From Carpediemonas membranifera (Eukaryota; Fornicata), in assembly GCA_019828565.1 (NCBI GenBank), contig JAHDYR010000012.1:1302001-1366000 (forward strand): DNA of 64,000 nt, in the 5' to 3' direction. Below the pieces are notes generated by a model. The model was not told the DNA's origin. It saw only the letters and a program-made list of their open reading frames with translations, and did not search any database. The translations under genes were made by a program, and so were the position numbers. This document shows positions 39,324 to 48,402 of the stretch, in pieces; position 1 is the stretch's first letter; the number at the start of each line of letters is the position of its first letter.

Positions 39324-40160
39324 ATGCCAATGATGTCTTGCTCTGTTTGAAGCTGTTGGTTGATAGCAGACTACGAAAACGAGAAAATCGTATGGAAAGA
39401 TCAAGGAGTGCACTTTGAAGTTGACAAATCAAGGTTGGAGCTTTGCCCTGGCGAGTACCCAGCAGATGTGGTTTACCGCGTCGAGGACACGAATGGAAAC
39501 GCTGGAATGGAGGGAAATCTGACGATAACCAACCTTAGTCTCATATGGGTTTCATCAGGAACCTCAGCGATCAATCTTTCGATGGGCTTCAACTGCCTCA
39601 AGAACCTCGCGATCCAGCGCACGCTCCGCCCTACGCGGCGTATCCCAGGCCCCGTTCATCGTATTTGTCTCGAAGTCCTCCCAGTACGAGTTCGTCTTCA
39701 CCCACCAGACGTCCCCCCGCATGTTCAGCTCCGTCCAGAGGGCATACGACACATCCAAGCTCTATAGGAACCTCACACTCAGGGGCGGGTTCGTCCAGAA
39801 CAAGCGGCTCGTGCTGCTGCCCCAGGAGGAGCAGTACTCGTCGTACGACGGCGTGTGGTCGCTCAGCTCCCAGGAGTCACAGGGCAGCCTTGGCACACTG
39901 GTGGTCACATCAGTGAGGGTGGTGTGGTTCAGTAATAACACCGACATCAACGTATCTATTCCATATCACAAAATCACTCAAATATGCATTCCACGATTCC
40001 AAATTTGGCCGCGCACAAGTAATCAGCGCGGTGTCAGCCAGTGATCCTACCAAGCGCTTTACCCTGGGCTTCAAGATCGATCCGGAGTCTCTTCTGGTCC
40101 ATATAAGCTTCACGGGCAATATGCTTTTTGCCCTGGACGGGTTGGGGGGCACCGGGTGAG
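39324..40160 (+). pseudogene. BBS5: BBS5 (BBSome subunit) remnant with several frameshifts
   Basis: Blocks in BBS5 order are visible: W-x-D-x-x-V-x-F-D-V (KDQGVHFEVDKSRLEL, PGE), SVEDT-like RVEDTNGNAG, TNLSLIW, NLSMGFNCL, then after a one-base shift near 39629 ALRGVSQAPF and YEFVFTH, RAYDTSKLYRNL, QNKRLVLLPQE, GVWSLSS, GTLVVTSVRVVW and NVSIPYHKI. After a second shift near 39993 come HDSKFGRAQVI and RFTLGFKIDP; a third shift near 40095 gives LHGQYAF, after which similarity ends well short of the usual C-terminus. A start at 39324 follows a CGCAGTTTATG motif but runs into a stop at 39348. Three breaks in 0.7 kb, beside long intact genes, favour decay; assembly error is not excluded. Confidence 0.7.
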
Positions 40161-40306
40161 TGGAGCGGGGATTTGTTCGATAAATGGAGTAGACCGAGCG
40201 TTTGGTAGTGCGTGGGGCGATTTATGGGGGAAGAAGCTGCATTTACGTGTAACATACGGGAACTTTGAAAGAATCGAACGTGAGCTGGAAAGGCGTGAAT
40301 ACGACG

Positions 40307-41833
40307 ATGAGCAAGCATGTAGCCGATCTATCCACGACGGATATCATTCGGTTCGATCATATTCTGGCCGATGCTGTCATGCGGCATCCTGCGCATGAGA
40401 ACAACGGCTTGGGGCCAAATGCCGACGCCAAGAATGAGAAGCGGTATCTAGCCTTTCATCCGGTGACTGTTACTACTTCTGAACGCATCCAGTACAACCA
40501 GTCTGTATACGGCGGGTGGGACTCCGACCTGGATGGTGTCCCGACCGGCTCCGCGCCCATTGTCTGCTCGTGCAGGGGCAAAGGCCGCGGTGGATACTTG
40601 ACGCCGCTGATCCGGTTGAATCTGGACGAGCTCTTCGAAACCATATACCAGGTGCCCGACTCGGTCGCCAGCTATGAGACAAAGAGCGCCATTGTGCAGC
40701 AGGTGGAGTTGATTGACTTCGAAGACGACTTTGTGGATAAGAACGAGCAAGAAGACGTGGGCACTGACAAGAGCAAGGACGTGAAGAGCAGTACGACGCC
40801 CAGCAACCCGGACGACATCCTCGCCGACTGGGAACCGACCGCAGAGAGCCCATTGGACTCCGATGAGTCGGACGGGGACGTGCACATGTTATCCTCACCG
40901 CCCAAGCTGGCCAGCCTGACCCCGACGACGAACAACGGAGCCCCACCCCGCGAGTTTATCGAGGAGCCGCTCTATGACATGACGGACGAGGGCTCGCGTC
41001 GCAGCGAGCGGGTGTTCGCCATGCTGGTGTGCAGCAGGGCGTGGCAGCACTTCCGGGACCAGAAGGTGATCCTGCCCGGCCTGGGCGATGATGCCCCCGG
41101 TGAGCTGAAGAACGGCATGCTATCGACGTGGCTCCCGACCCTCTTCCACAGGAACCGGGAAGAGAAGGGCATGGTGCAGCTTAGGCCTACCGGCGACGAC
41201 GAGCGGGCTGCAGCCACCGCCATGCCGCCACGCGTTATCGTGCACCTTGAGCCGTTCCTGGACGACGGGACGCAGCATAACGTGCGGCTTCCTGTGATTG
41301 CCGGGCAGATAGAATCCTCACCCCAGATCGGACCGTTTGACCGCATCCTGGGCGCCCCACGCGATATCAAGTGCCTCCAACGCCACTGCCCCGGACGTCA
41401 CATGCACACCATCTGCCAGCTGTACGGGATGAACGCAGACCTGACCCGGGGGTCGGGCAAGGACGGGGCGATGGTCACAGCTTGGATCGGTGTCTGTTCA
41501 ACATGCCACAAGACGACGCTCCGCATGTGGGAGTGGGATGAGTCGCGGGGGGAGCACCACGACGAGGAGTACGAGGAGCGGGATCAGTGGGCCGTGGCCG
41601 AGGCCAAGCCGGACCCGGGCAAGGAGGGGGCAGTGGAGGGGAAGTCGCAGGCGGTTGAGGAGGACGAGGACGTCGAGATGGCGGGGCAAGCTGTGAGAAG
41701 CCCCAGCGAGACGGACCACGTTGTCGAGGAGACGTCCACCCAGCCCCTCCCGGACAACAGCACGGCAATCCTGATAGACGAGAGCGAGCCTGACGACAGC
41801 GACGAGGAATACACGGTGCAGGATATATCATAG
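40307..41833 (+). CDS. Unidentified acidic protein with Cys/His region (508 aa)
   Basis: ATG 40307 (MSKHVADLSTTDIIRFDHIL) opens 508 codons; upstream in-frame TTG was not used. The middle is acidic and low complexity. A conserved-looking globular part near residues 230-430 includes HCPGRHMHTICQLYG and VCSTCHKTTLRMW, with Cys/His spacing that could bind zinc. The C-terminus is strongly acidic with many Glu/Asp/Ser. No family recognised. Lies just after the BBS5 remnant on the same strand. Confidence 0.6.
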   Translation: MSKHVADLSTTDIIRFDHILADAVMRHPAHENNGLGPNADAKNEKRYLAFHPVTVTTSERIQYNQSVYGGWDSDLDGVPTGSAPIVCSCRGKGRGGYLTPLIRLNLDELFETIYQVPDSVASYETKSAIVQQVELIDFEDDFVDKNEQEDVGTDKSKDVKSSTTPSNPDDILADWEPTAESPLDSDESDGDVHMLSSPPKLASLTPTTNNGAPPREFIEEPLYDMTDEGSRRSERVFAMLVCSRAWQHFRDQKVILPGLGDDAPGELKNGMLSTWLPTLFHRNREEKGMVQLRPTGDDERAAATAMPPRVIVHLEPFLDDGTQHNVRLPVIAGQIESSPQIGPFDRILGAPRDIKCLQRHCPGRHMHTICQLYGMNADLTRGSGKDGAMVTAWIGVCSTCHKTTLRMWEWDESRGEHHDEEYEERDQWAVAEAKPDPGKEGAVEGKSQAVEEDEDVEMAGQAVRSPSETDHVVEETSTQPLPDNSTAILIDESEPDDSDEEYTVQDIS

Positions 41834-41899
41834 CGTGGCATGGTGGTCGACTCAACGCAGACACAGGCCGACGAGGACGAATGAGGGAGACCATGGGCC

Positions 41900-42087
41900 A
41901 TGGCGCTGCTGTTCTACAGGGGAAGGCTCCTCGCATGCGACGACCGCACCGGGCTCGTGTACGAGGTCAAGGAGGTCGACAGGGCGCCCCAAGCGCTGTC
42001 CCGCTACATCCTGCTCGAGGGCGACGGCCAGACGACGAACAAGGGCCTCCTTACAAGTTCGAGGGTATCGAGATCGAGACACTCTGA
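41900..42087 (+). pseudogene. Remnant of a calcium-activated nucleotidase (apyrase, CANT1 family)
   Basis: The first frame reads LLFYRGRLLACDDRTGLVYEV ... LSRYILLEGDGQTTNKG, matching the F-x-G-x-L-x-x-x-D-D-R-T-G-x-V-Y and I-L-x-D-G-D-G-x-x-x-K-G blocks of this family. After a frame change it jumps straight to YKFEGIEIETL followed by a stop, matching the family's extreme C-terminus (K-Y-E-G-I-E). About 200 central residues are missing, so this is an internally deleted relic. It lies 286 bp from the left LTR of element 3. Confidence 0.55.
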
Positions 42088-42372
42088 GTTGTACATAAAG
42101 CGTTGCCCTTATTCATATGAGGCGGCAGACCCGACATCGTGACAAAAACATCGGCGACATCACACCAACCTGGTACTCGATAGGTTTATCAACCACTGGT
42201 GCAACTCTATTATCCGAGCACCACACCACACTGGAGTGTCTGGTCGGCCCCCCTTCATTTGGAGTGAAATGGCGTTGACCCAGAAACGGACGCGGTTGGC
42301 TACAGACGTCCTTGTTTGCGAAGTCTCTTGACTTCCGAGAAGCAGGATTGAATCGGATCAGGCTGAAGATTT

Positions 42373-42464
42373 TGATGCATTCAAATCCCCTAGTTTGGAC
42401 CATTTACACCACCACGGGTCTAAACCTCCTCAGTAAACACATTGTTTGACCCTTCAATAGCACA
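42373..42464 (+). repeat. 5' LTR of element 3 (92 bp)
   Basis: Same sequence as 46926-47017. A reverse-oriented piece of about 30 bp resembling its 3' end occurs at 53696-53725. Confidence 0.92.
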
Positions 42465-42473
42465 GTAATTACT
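42464..42473. promoter_or_regulatory. Palindrome at the primer-binding position of element 3
   Basis: AGTAATTACT, a perfect 10-bp palindrome overlapping the last LTR base, five bases before the gag ATG at 42478, leaving no room for a normal tRNA-complementary site. Confidence 0.6.
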
Positions 42474-42477
42474 ACGC

Positions 42478-43548
42478 ATGAAGAAGGATGACGATGACGA
42501 CGACCCAAAAGGGACTTACCCGAAGTATCTCCGGCACACTGCAGCCGACTGGGTGAGGTTCCGCATGAGCTACGCACTCTATGCTGAAGATGAGGTCAAG
42601 CCGAAGACCCTCTTCGAGTGCATCGACGCGAAAGTGAGAACAAGTATCAAGGACGCATACCAAGCTCTGGAGGACGACGAAAGCTCCGATGACAGCTCTG
42701 GCAGCTCGAGTGAAGACGACGAGGAGATGTTCAGCGCCAACGAGGGTAGCGACAGCAGCAGGGGCGGCGAAGACGCGCACGCCCAGAGCGACTCCGAGGA
42801 TGACGCCCGGAGCACACTCATCGCTAACCCGGCCCGGAAGAAGAAGACAAGCGGCAAGACGACCGCCCGGGACGACGCTTTGCTCCGGTACATCATGGCT
42901 CAAGACCAAGAGAAGAAGGAGGCGAAGACAACGAGGAGGAAGCGCGATGAGCGCTGGGTGGTGATGGCTGAGGCCACACTAACCAATATCAGTCTTCAGC
43001 GCGCGTACCGCGAGCTTCGCAAGCTCCGTGAGACCTCTTTCACCCGTTACCGCCATGTGTTCACGGATATGGTAGATCTGTTCGAGAAGGTCGGATCCCT
43101 GGATGCTAGAGAGCTCCAGGAGATCGTTCTGGCGAGCCTCGATGACGAGACGATCGCATCGTCTCTTCGCTCTGTTGTTCTTTCCAAGTCAACAGTCGCG
43201 AAGTCGTTGAAGGTCATAGCAAAGTACCTACGGGCCCGAACAGATGCCATGCGAGAGTTTGACCTGGTGCCGAGCAGCCGGCTCGCGGCCCTACAGAAGC
43301 AGCTCGAGTCACTGCAGAGCAAGCCGAGAGAGGAGCGGAAGATGCCAGCGAGGACGGGAGAGCGCAGACGCAATGACGGCGCGGCCGAGGGGGCCAAGCC
43401 TGAGCGGCGGCAAGGGGGCCGCGGCTGCTTCAACTGCGGCGAAAAGGGTCACGACTCGGCCGACTGCCCACACGAGGAGCCGAAGTGCTTCAGGTGCGGC
43501 GAGTTCGGCCACAAGTCGCACCAGTGCACAGTTGTAAAAGCCATCTGA
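42478..43548 (+). CDS. gag of LTR element 3 (356 aa)
   Basis: Intact. Acidic, Ser-rich N-terminal part, a helical capsid-like middle (residues ~160-270) and two C-terminal CCHC zinc knuckles: CFNCGEKGHDSADC and CFRCGEFGHKSHQC. Pol follows after 16 bp in another frame. Confidence 0.88.
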   Translation: MKKDDDDDDPKGTYPKYLRHTAADWVRFRMSYALYAEDEVKPKTLFECIDAKVRTSIKDAYQALEDDESSDDSSGSSSEDDEEMFSANEGSDSSRGGEDAHAQSDSEDDARSTLIANPARKKKTSGKTTARDDALLRYIMAQDQEKKEAKTTRRKRDERWVVMAEATLTNISLQRAYRELRKLRETSFTRYRHVFTDMVDLFEKVGSLDARELQEIVLASLDDETIASSLRSVVLSKSTVAKSLKVIAKYLRARTDAMREFDLVPSSRLAALQKQLESLQSKPREERKMPARTGERRRNDGAAEGAKPERRQGGRGCFNCGEKGHDSADCPHEEPKCFRCGEFGHKSHQCTVVKAI

Positions 43549-43564
43549 GTATCCTTTCTGTTTT

Positions 43565-46500
43565 ATGTTAGCGTCCAAGACTATCTGGCAGGAGAAGGCC
43601 AGTCTGCTGGGCGAAGAGTTGATCGTCCGCATGGACACCTGCTCCTCGTTCAGCGTCGTGCCGAGGGACTGGGCCGTCGAGAAGGGACTGAAGATCGCCA
43701 CGCGGGGCGAGACAGTCCGCTTGGCTGACGAGTCGATGAGGAGGGTCTACCGAGTGTTGTCAGATGTGCCGATCACCCTCCACCTCGACAGAGAGGTCAC
43801 CGCGACGCCGACCTGGTATGCGATGGACAAGGCCGAGTCGTTCCTCATCAACATGGAGGTGATTGACTCCCTCGGCCTAATCAACCGCAACCTTGACACC
43901 GAAGCAGACCCCATCCAGGTCATCTCCAAGCTCACAGAGGACTGGGCCGAGAGATACAGCGACTGCTTCGGCGATGCAGGCGAACCAGCAGACCTTAAGC
44001 CGTTCAAGGTCACGCTGAAGAAGGACGCCCGACCCTACTTCCGTCTGCCCCGAAGGTTCCCAAGACAGGTGGAGGATGAACTCCGGTCAGAGATGCAGAA
44101 GCTGGAGGAAAGCGGGATCATCATCCCAACCAAGTCTCCCTGGAGCAGCTCAGTGGTCATGGTGCGGAAGAAGGCCGGGACGTGGCGGCCGTGCATGGAC
44201 TACTCGCCACTGAACGAGCTCCTGGCGTCCATGACTCAGCACGACTTGCCGTCGACGGAAGAGCTGATCGAGAGGCTGAGGGGCAACAAGTACTTCGCAG
44301 CACTTGACCTCAGCAAGGCCTTCCATCAGGTCCCGGTGCACCCCGACACACAGGAGTACCTGGCGTTCACGTACTCCAAGGGGCACTATACCTACACTAC
44401 GATGCCGTTCGGCCTTGCCACCGCGGCTGGCCATATGCAAGAGGCCTTAGAGGAGGCTTTCGCGGACATGCTGGGCACGGCGTGTCTTGTGTACGTGGAC
44501 GACATCATCGTCTATGGGTCGACCTGGGAAGAGTACCAGGCGAACCTGATGCGGGTGATGGACCGGGTGCGAGAGAAGAAGCTGAAGCTCAACAAGAACA
44601 AGTGCTTTTTCGGGTTGACGGAGGTGGAGTACCTCGGATGGATAGTGTCGGCGGAGGGAAAGCGCATCCCCCATGGCGCGTCCAGGGTGTCCAGGAGCTG
44701 CCCGACCCGACAAACGTGAGTGACGTCAGGTCCACATTGGGCATCTTCAACTTCTTCTCCCAGTTCATCCCCGGCTACGCGGACATCACCGAGCCGATCC
44801 GCAAGCTGGAGATCAAGGGCCAGACGTTCGTGTGGGGCGACCCCCAGAGAGAGGCGTTCAAGAGACTGAAGAAGATCGTCACCTCCCCCACACTGTTGGT
44901 CACACCGGGCCCTGACGACCGCCTACAGCTGTTCACCGACGCGTCCGACACCGGTGTCGGCGCAGTGCTGGTCAGAGTCGAGGACGACGGGTCGAAGCGA
45001 CCTGTGATGTTCTTCTCCAAGGCCCTGACAGCAAGCCAGCGCAAGTGGAGCACCTACCGCAAGGAGGCATTCGCCATCATAGCGGCCACGAGGAAGATGA
45101 GACGGTTCCTAGCCACAAGGGAGTTTGAGATGTTCACGGACCACCGTAACCTCGTGTACACGTGGGGCAACGTCGACCCCATGGTGCAGCGCTGGGCACT
45201 TGAGCTGGGCAACCTCAAGTTCAGCATCACCCACGTGCCTGGTAAGTCTAATACGGTCGCGGACGGCCTGTCCAGAATGCCCCGCGCAGAAGCCGAGAGC
45301 CTGACACCAGAGCAGCAGGGTGCGATCGTGTCCGTGATGTGTGCAGTCGACGCAGCGGAGGAAGAGTCGGAAGAAGTCGCCGCCGACGAGCCGAGAGTTC
45401 GGTTCCGCGAAGAGGCGGCAGGACAGCCTGACCGCGAGCGCGACGAGGCAGACGAAAGCGACACCGAGGAAGCAGCCGGGACAGACGAGGGCGACACCCT
45501 TGACGCCGAGCCCGAAGAGGAGGGCACGTTCCCGGCCATACCCGAGTCCCAGAAGCTGCCACGCTTCAAGTCCGTTCACGGACCTGGCACCGGTCACCAC
45601 GGGGTTGACCAGACGCTGTGGAAGCTCGAGGATAAGGGATTGCGCTGGGACACTGCGGACACGGACGTCCAGAGGATGGTTAAGGAGTGCCCCGTGTGCC
45701 AGAAGAACGCCGAACACCGGTCACGCGAGCAATATCAGGAGCAGCTGCGCATGCCAGCGTCGCCGTTCAGTCGCGTGTTCGCCGACACCATCAACATGGC
45801 AGAGGCAGACCAGGGTTACCGGTACATCCTGGTGCTGGTGGAGGAGTCGACGAGGTGGGTCACCCTGTGCCCACTGAAGACGGTGACCTCCGCCGCCACC
45901 ATCAGAGCAATCAGGGAAAGATACCTCACACACTTCCCGCCCCCGGTCGAGTGGGTGACCGATAGCGGACGGCAGTTCGACTCGAAGGAGTTCAAGTCGT
46001 TCGCGGCAGAGCTAGGCGGGGGCGCGAAGACGACCACCCCGTACCATCACGAGGAGAATGGGATCGTTGAGCGCAGGAATCGCGAAGTGAACCGCCACCT
46101 CAGGGACGAGATGCATCAGCGCGGCACGAAGCAATGGATGGGCCTACTGCCAGCGGTTCAGAACATCATCAACCAGGCTAGATCTGCCACGACAGGCACG
46201 TCACCCTGGAAGCTAGTGGTGTCCACAGAGCGGGAAGGGAAGATGACACTGTCGAACCAGGAGAGAGCCGACGTTACGGACGTCATTGACAAGATGGTCC
46301 GGAACGAGAAGATGAGAGCTCAACAGCGCAGGGACGCGGCGAAGAAGACGTACGACGCGGCCAAGGCCAGACAGGACAAGCACAACAAGAGGACACCGAC
46401 CCGTATCACAGCCAAGGCGTGGGTCATGGTCGACAGGGATGCAGAACAGAGAGGGAAGTACCAGCTACGATGGAGAGGCCCACTTCAGGTGGTCAAGAAG

Positions 46501-46899
46501 GCACCTGGAAACGCCAGCTCGTTCGTGATAAGGGACCCCGAGACGAACAAGACGTATAAGAAGCACGTGAAGCATCTGAAGCTCGCAGAAGGCGACTGGG
46601 ATGAGGAGAAGGCGAAGGCAGAATGCGCCAAGGACCGTATGCACACGTATATCAAAGAGATCGTCACGCACAGGATCAAGAAGGACGTGATGAAGACGCC
46701 AGAGGTGAAGGTGCGCTGGTTAGGATACGAACCAGCAGACGACACGTGGAGAAACCCAACAGACGAGGATATGAGAGGCAATGCGATACTTCAGCAGTAC
46801 CTGCAGGTGAATACACCCCTAGAGGAAGCCATGAAGCGGTTTGATGATTTGAAGCTCAGAATGTCGGCCCGCCAATCAAATGGCACTCGGCAGGATTAG
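43565..46899 (+). CDS. pol of LTR element 3, one frameshift between RT and RNase H
   Basis: Starts near 43565. The protease block reads VRMDTCSSFSVVP, with D-T-C instead of D-T/S-G. RT blocks: RPCMDYSPLN, FAALDLSKAFHQV, TMPFGLATA, VYVDDIIVYG. Near 44675 the frame shifts by one base, then continues LGIFNFF, RNase H (LFTDASDTGVG, TDHRNLVY, NTVADGLSR), integrase (H...H...CPVCQ, FADTINMA, VTDSGRQFD, HHEENGIVERRN) and a C-terminal chromodomain-like segment (VKVRWLGYEPADDTW). Stop at 46899, just before the purine tract. Confidence 0.88.
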
Positions 46900-46925
46900 A
46901 CATCGCATTGAAGGAGGGGGGGTAG

Positions 46926-47017
46926 TGATGCATTCAAATCCCCTAGTTTGGACCATTTACACCACCACGGGTCTAAACCTCCTCAGTAAACACATTGTTT
47001 GACCCTTCAATAGCACA
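46926..47017 (+). repeat. 3' LTR of element 3 (92 bp)
   Basis: Identical to the 5' LTR. Followed by GATTT and by the host sequence leading to the inositol kinase gene. Confidence 0.92.
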
Positions 47018-47035
47018 GATTTGCCGCAGGTTTGT

Positions 47036-47043
47036 CGCAGTTT
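47036..47043 (+). promoter_or_regulatory. CGCAGTTT start-proximal motif of the inositol kinase gene
   Basis: One instance of a recurrent (C/T)GCA(C/G)TTT(ATG) string found shortly upstream of several host genes here (39316, 51670, 53672, 61101, 61459, 62546). It is six bases before ATG 47049. Confidence 0.4.
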
Positions 47044-47048
47044 CAAGA

Positions 47049-47837
47049 ATGGCGCCTTTGGAGATCTCAGTATCGAGTAAAAACCGCGATGACATAGCAA
47101 TAGCTGGTCACAAGTTGGTTGCGCGCGATGATTCGCGGTTATTTGTTCTGAAAATGCTCGCTATCGACAGTGAAAGGACTTTCTTCGAGAAAATCCTACC
47201 CGAGAGCTCACTCGCGGAATATTGCCCTGAATACTATGGTGTATATCACAAAAATGCTGATGGCAAGTTTATCAGTGGCGAACCACCGGCGGGTTCCACC
47301 GCGAAGCCCTTCATCTGCATGTCGAATCTCTTCCGCGGAATGGAACGTCCCAACGCGATTGAGCTCAAGATGGGCGTCATCCAGCACCGCCAGACTGCCT
47401 CGGAGTCAAAGATGGCGAAATCAGTGAAGAAGTGCAAGGCGACGACTTCTTGGGAACTCGGCTTCAGGGTCAACGGAACACTCAAGACCTTGGCGGACGG
47501 CTATGTGGAAAAGAAATCCAAGTTCGTGGGCCGGGATCTGAAGAAGGAGGACCTTCCTTCCTTCTTCAAGACCTTCTTTGCCGATGCGTCGGAGGAACAA
47601 CTTGCAACTATTCGTGACCAGGTCAACGGGCTGCTGGACGTGATGTCTGGGCCGCGGGGTGCCGGGCACCGTTTCATCAGCACATCCCTCCTGATGTGCT
47701 TCGACTCTGGCGCGGGTGGCGTCAGCAGGATCGGGATGATCGATTTTCCGCACATTGAGGTGATCAACGGCATTGACGAGGGATATGTCAAGGGCCTCCG
47801 GAGTCTGGCCGAGCTCTTGGACCATGTCCGCGATTGA
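47049..47837 (+). CDS. Inositol polyphosphate kinase (IPK/IPMK/IP6K family), 262 aa
   Basis: Shows the family blocks in order: AGHKLVAR near the start, P-E-Y-Y-G-V, the signature P-x-x-x-D-x-K-x-G as PNAIELKMG (residues 101-109, Asp replaced by Glu), FRVNGTLKTLADGYVEKK, STSLLMCFD and RIGMIDFPHI (the usual I-D-F-A-H). The enzyme phosphorylates soluble inositol phosphates; which isomer cannot be told. Length is close to the minimal catalytic core. LTR element 3 has replaced all sequence beyond about 32 bp upstream of the ATG. Confidence 0.8.
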   Translation: MAPLEISVSSKNRDDIAIAGHKLVARDDSRLFVLKMLAIDSERTFFEKILPESSLAEYCPEYYGVYHKNADGKFISGEPPAGSTAKPFICMSNLFRGMERPNAIELKMGVIQHRQTASESKMAKSVKKCKATTSWELGFRVNGTLKTLADGYVEKKSKFVGRDLKKEDLPSFFKTFFADASEEQLATIRDQVNGLLDVMSGPRGAGHRFISTSLLMCFDSGAGGVSRIGMIDFPHIEVINGIDEGYVKGLRSLAELLDHVRD

Positions 47838-48402
47838 ACGCAGAGGTCCTGATCGACATATAATAGAATCACGGCGGGCGGGTTATGCGGTGGGGTTGTT
47901 CGTTTGAGTACTACTAATACATCGCGCGAGCTCTGTTGCGGGCTGGGAGTGGGTGCACTTTGTGGCACTCATCCATCATCATGGGAAACACACCACCTAG
48001 CGGTGACGGAAGTGAATTTAACATTACCGGGAATGTCACGCTCGTCAGCGGAAACCGTGGGACCTCTGAGTCGCGGTTCTTCGCCTCTGACTCCCTGTAG
48101 ATGACGACTGTTTTAAAGGAGCGTGCCCAGGACATATTTGGATAACAAGAGGGTTGAATATACTGTAGATATAGGTTCTGTACGCCTTTATCCAAGAAAG
48201 AATCGTCGAGCTCGTCTTTTCAGATCAGCTCGCCGTCTTCCTCAAGCTGGAGACCTCATGCTGCCTGTCCTTGGCACTGCCTCACCAGCGAATGATGCCC
48301 CTGGTTCAAGAAAGGGGACGTCCAAGTCTGGCGGGGTGTGGTTTGGGATGAGAGCTCTCTGATAAGCTCGCAGATAGCCAAGCAACGGCCACTGCCATAA
48401 AT
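47838..48402. other. Convergent intergenic region
   Basis: Between convergent IPK and BBS2 genes. Only short open frames; no RNA gene or repeat recognised. Confidence 0.5.

Larger units (their letters stand above)
42373..47017 (+). mobile_element. LTR retrotransposon 3 (Ty3/gypsy), 4.6 kb
   Basis: Identical 92-bp TGATGCATTC...AATAGCACA LTRs (42373-42464, 46926-47017), 5-bp target duplication GATTT (42368-42372, 47018-47022), purine tract AAGGAGGGGGGGTAG before the 3' LTR. Gag and pol are in separate frames. Inserted 26 bp upstream of the inositol kinase start codon counting from the duplication. Confidence 0.93.
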
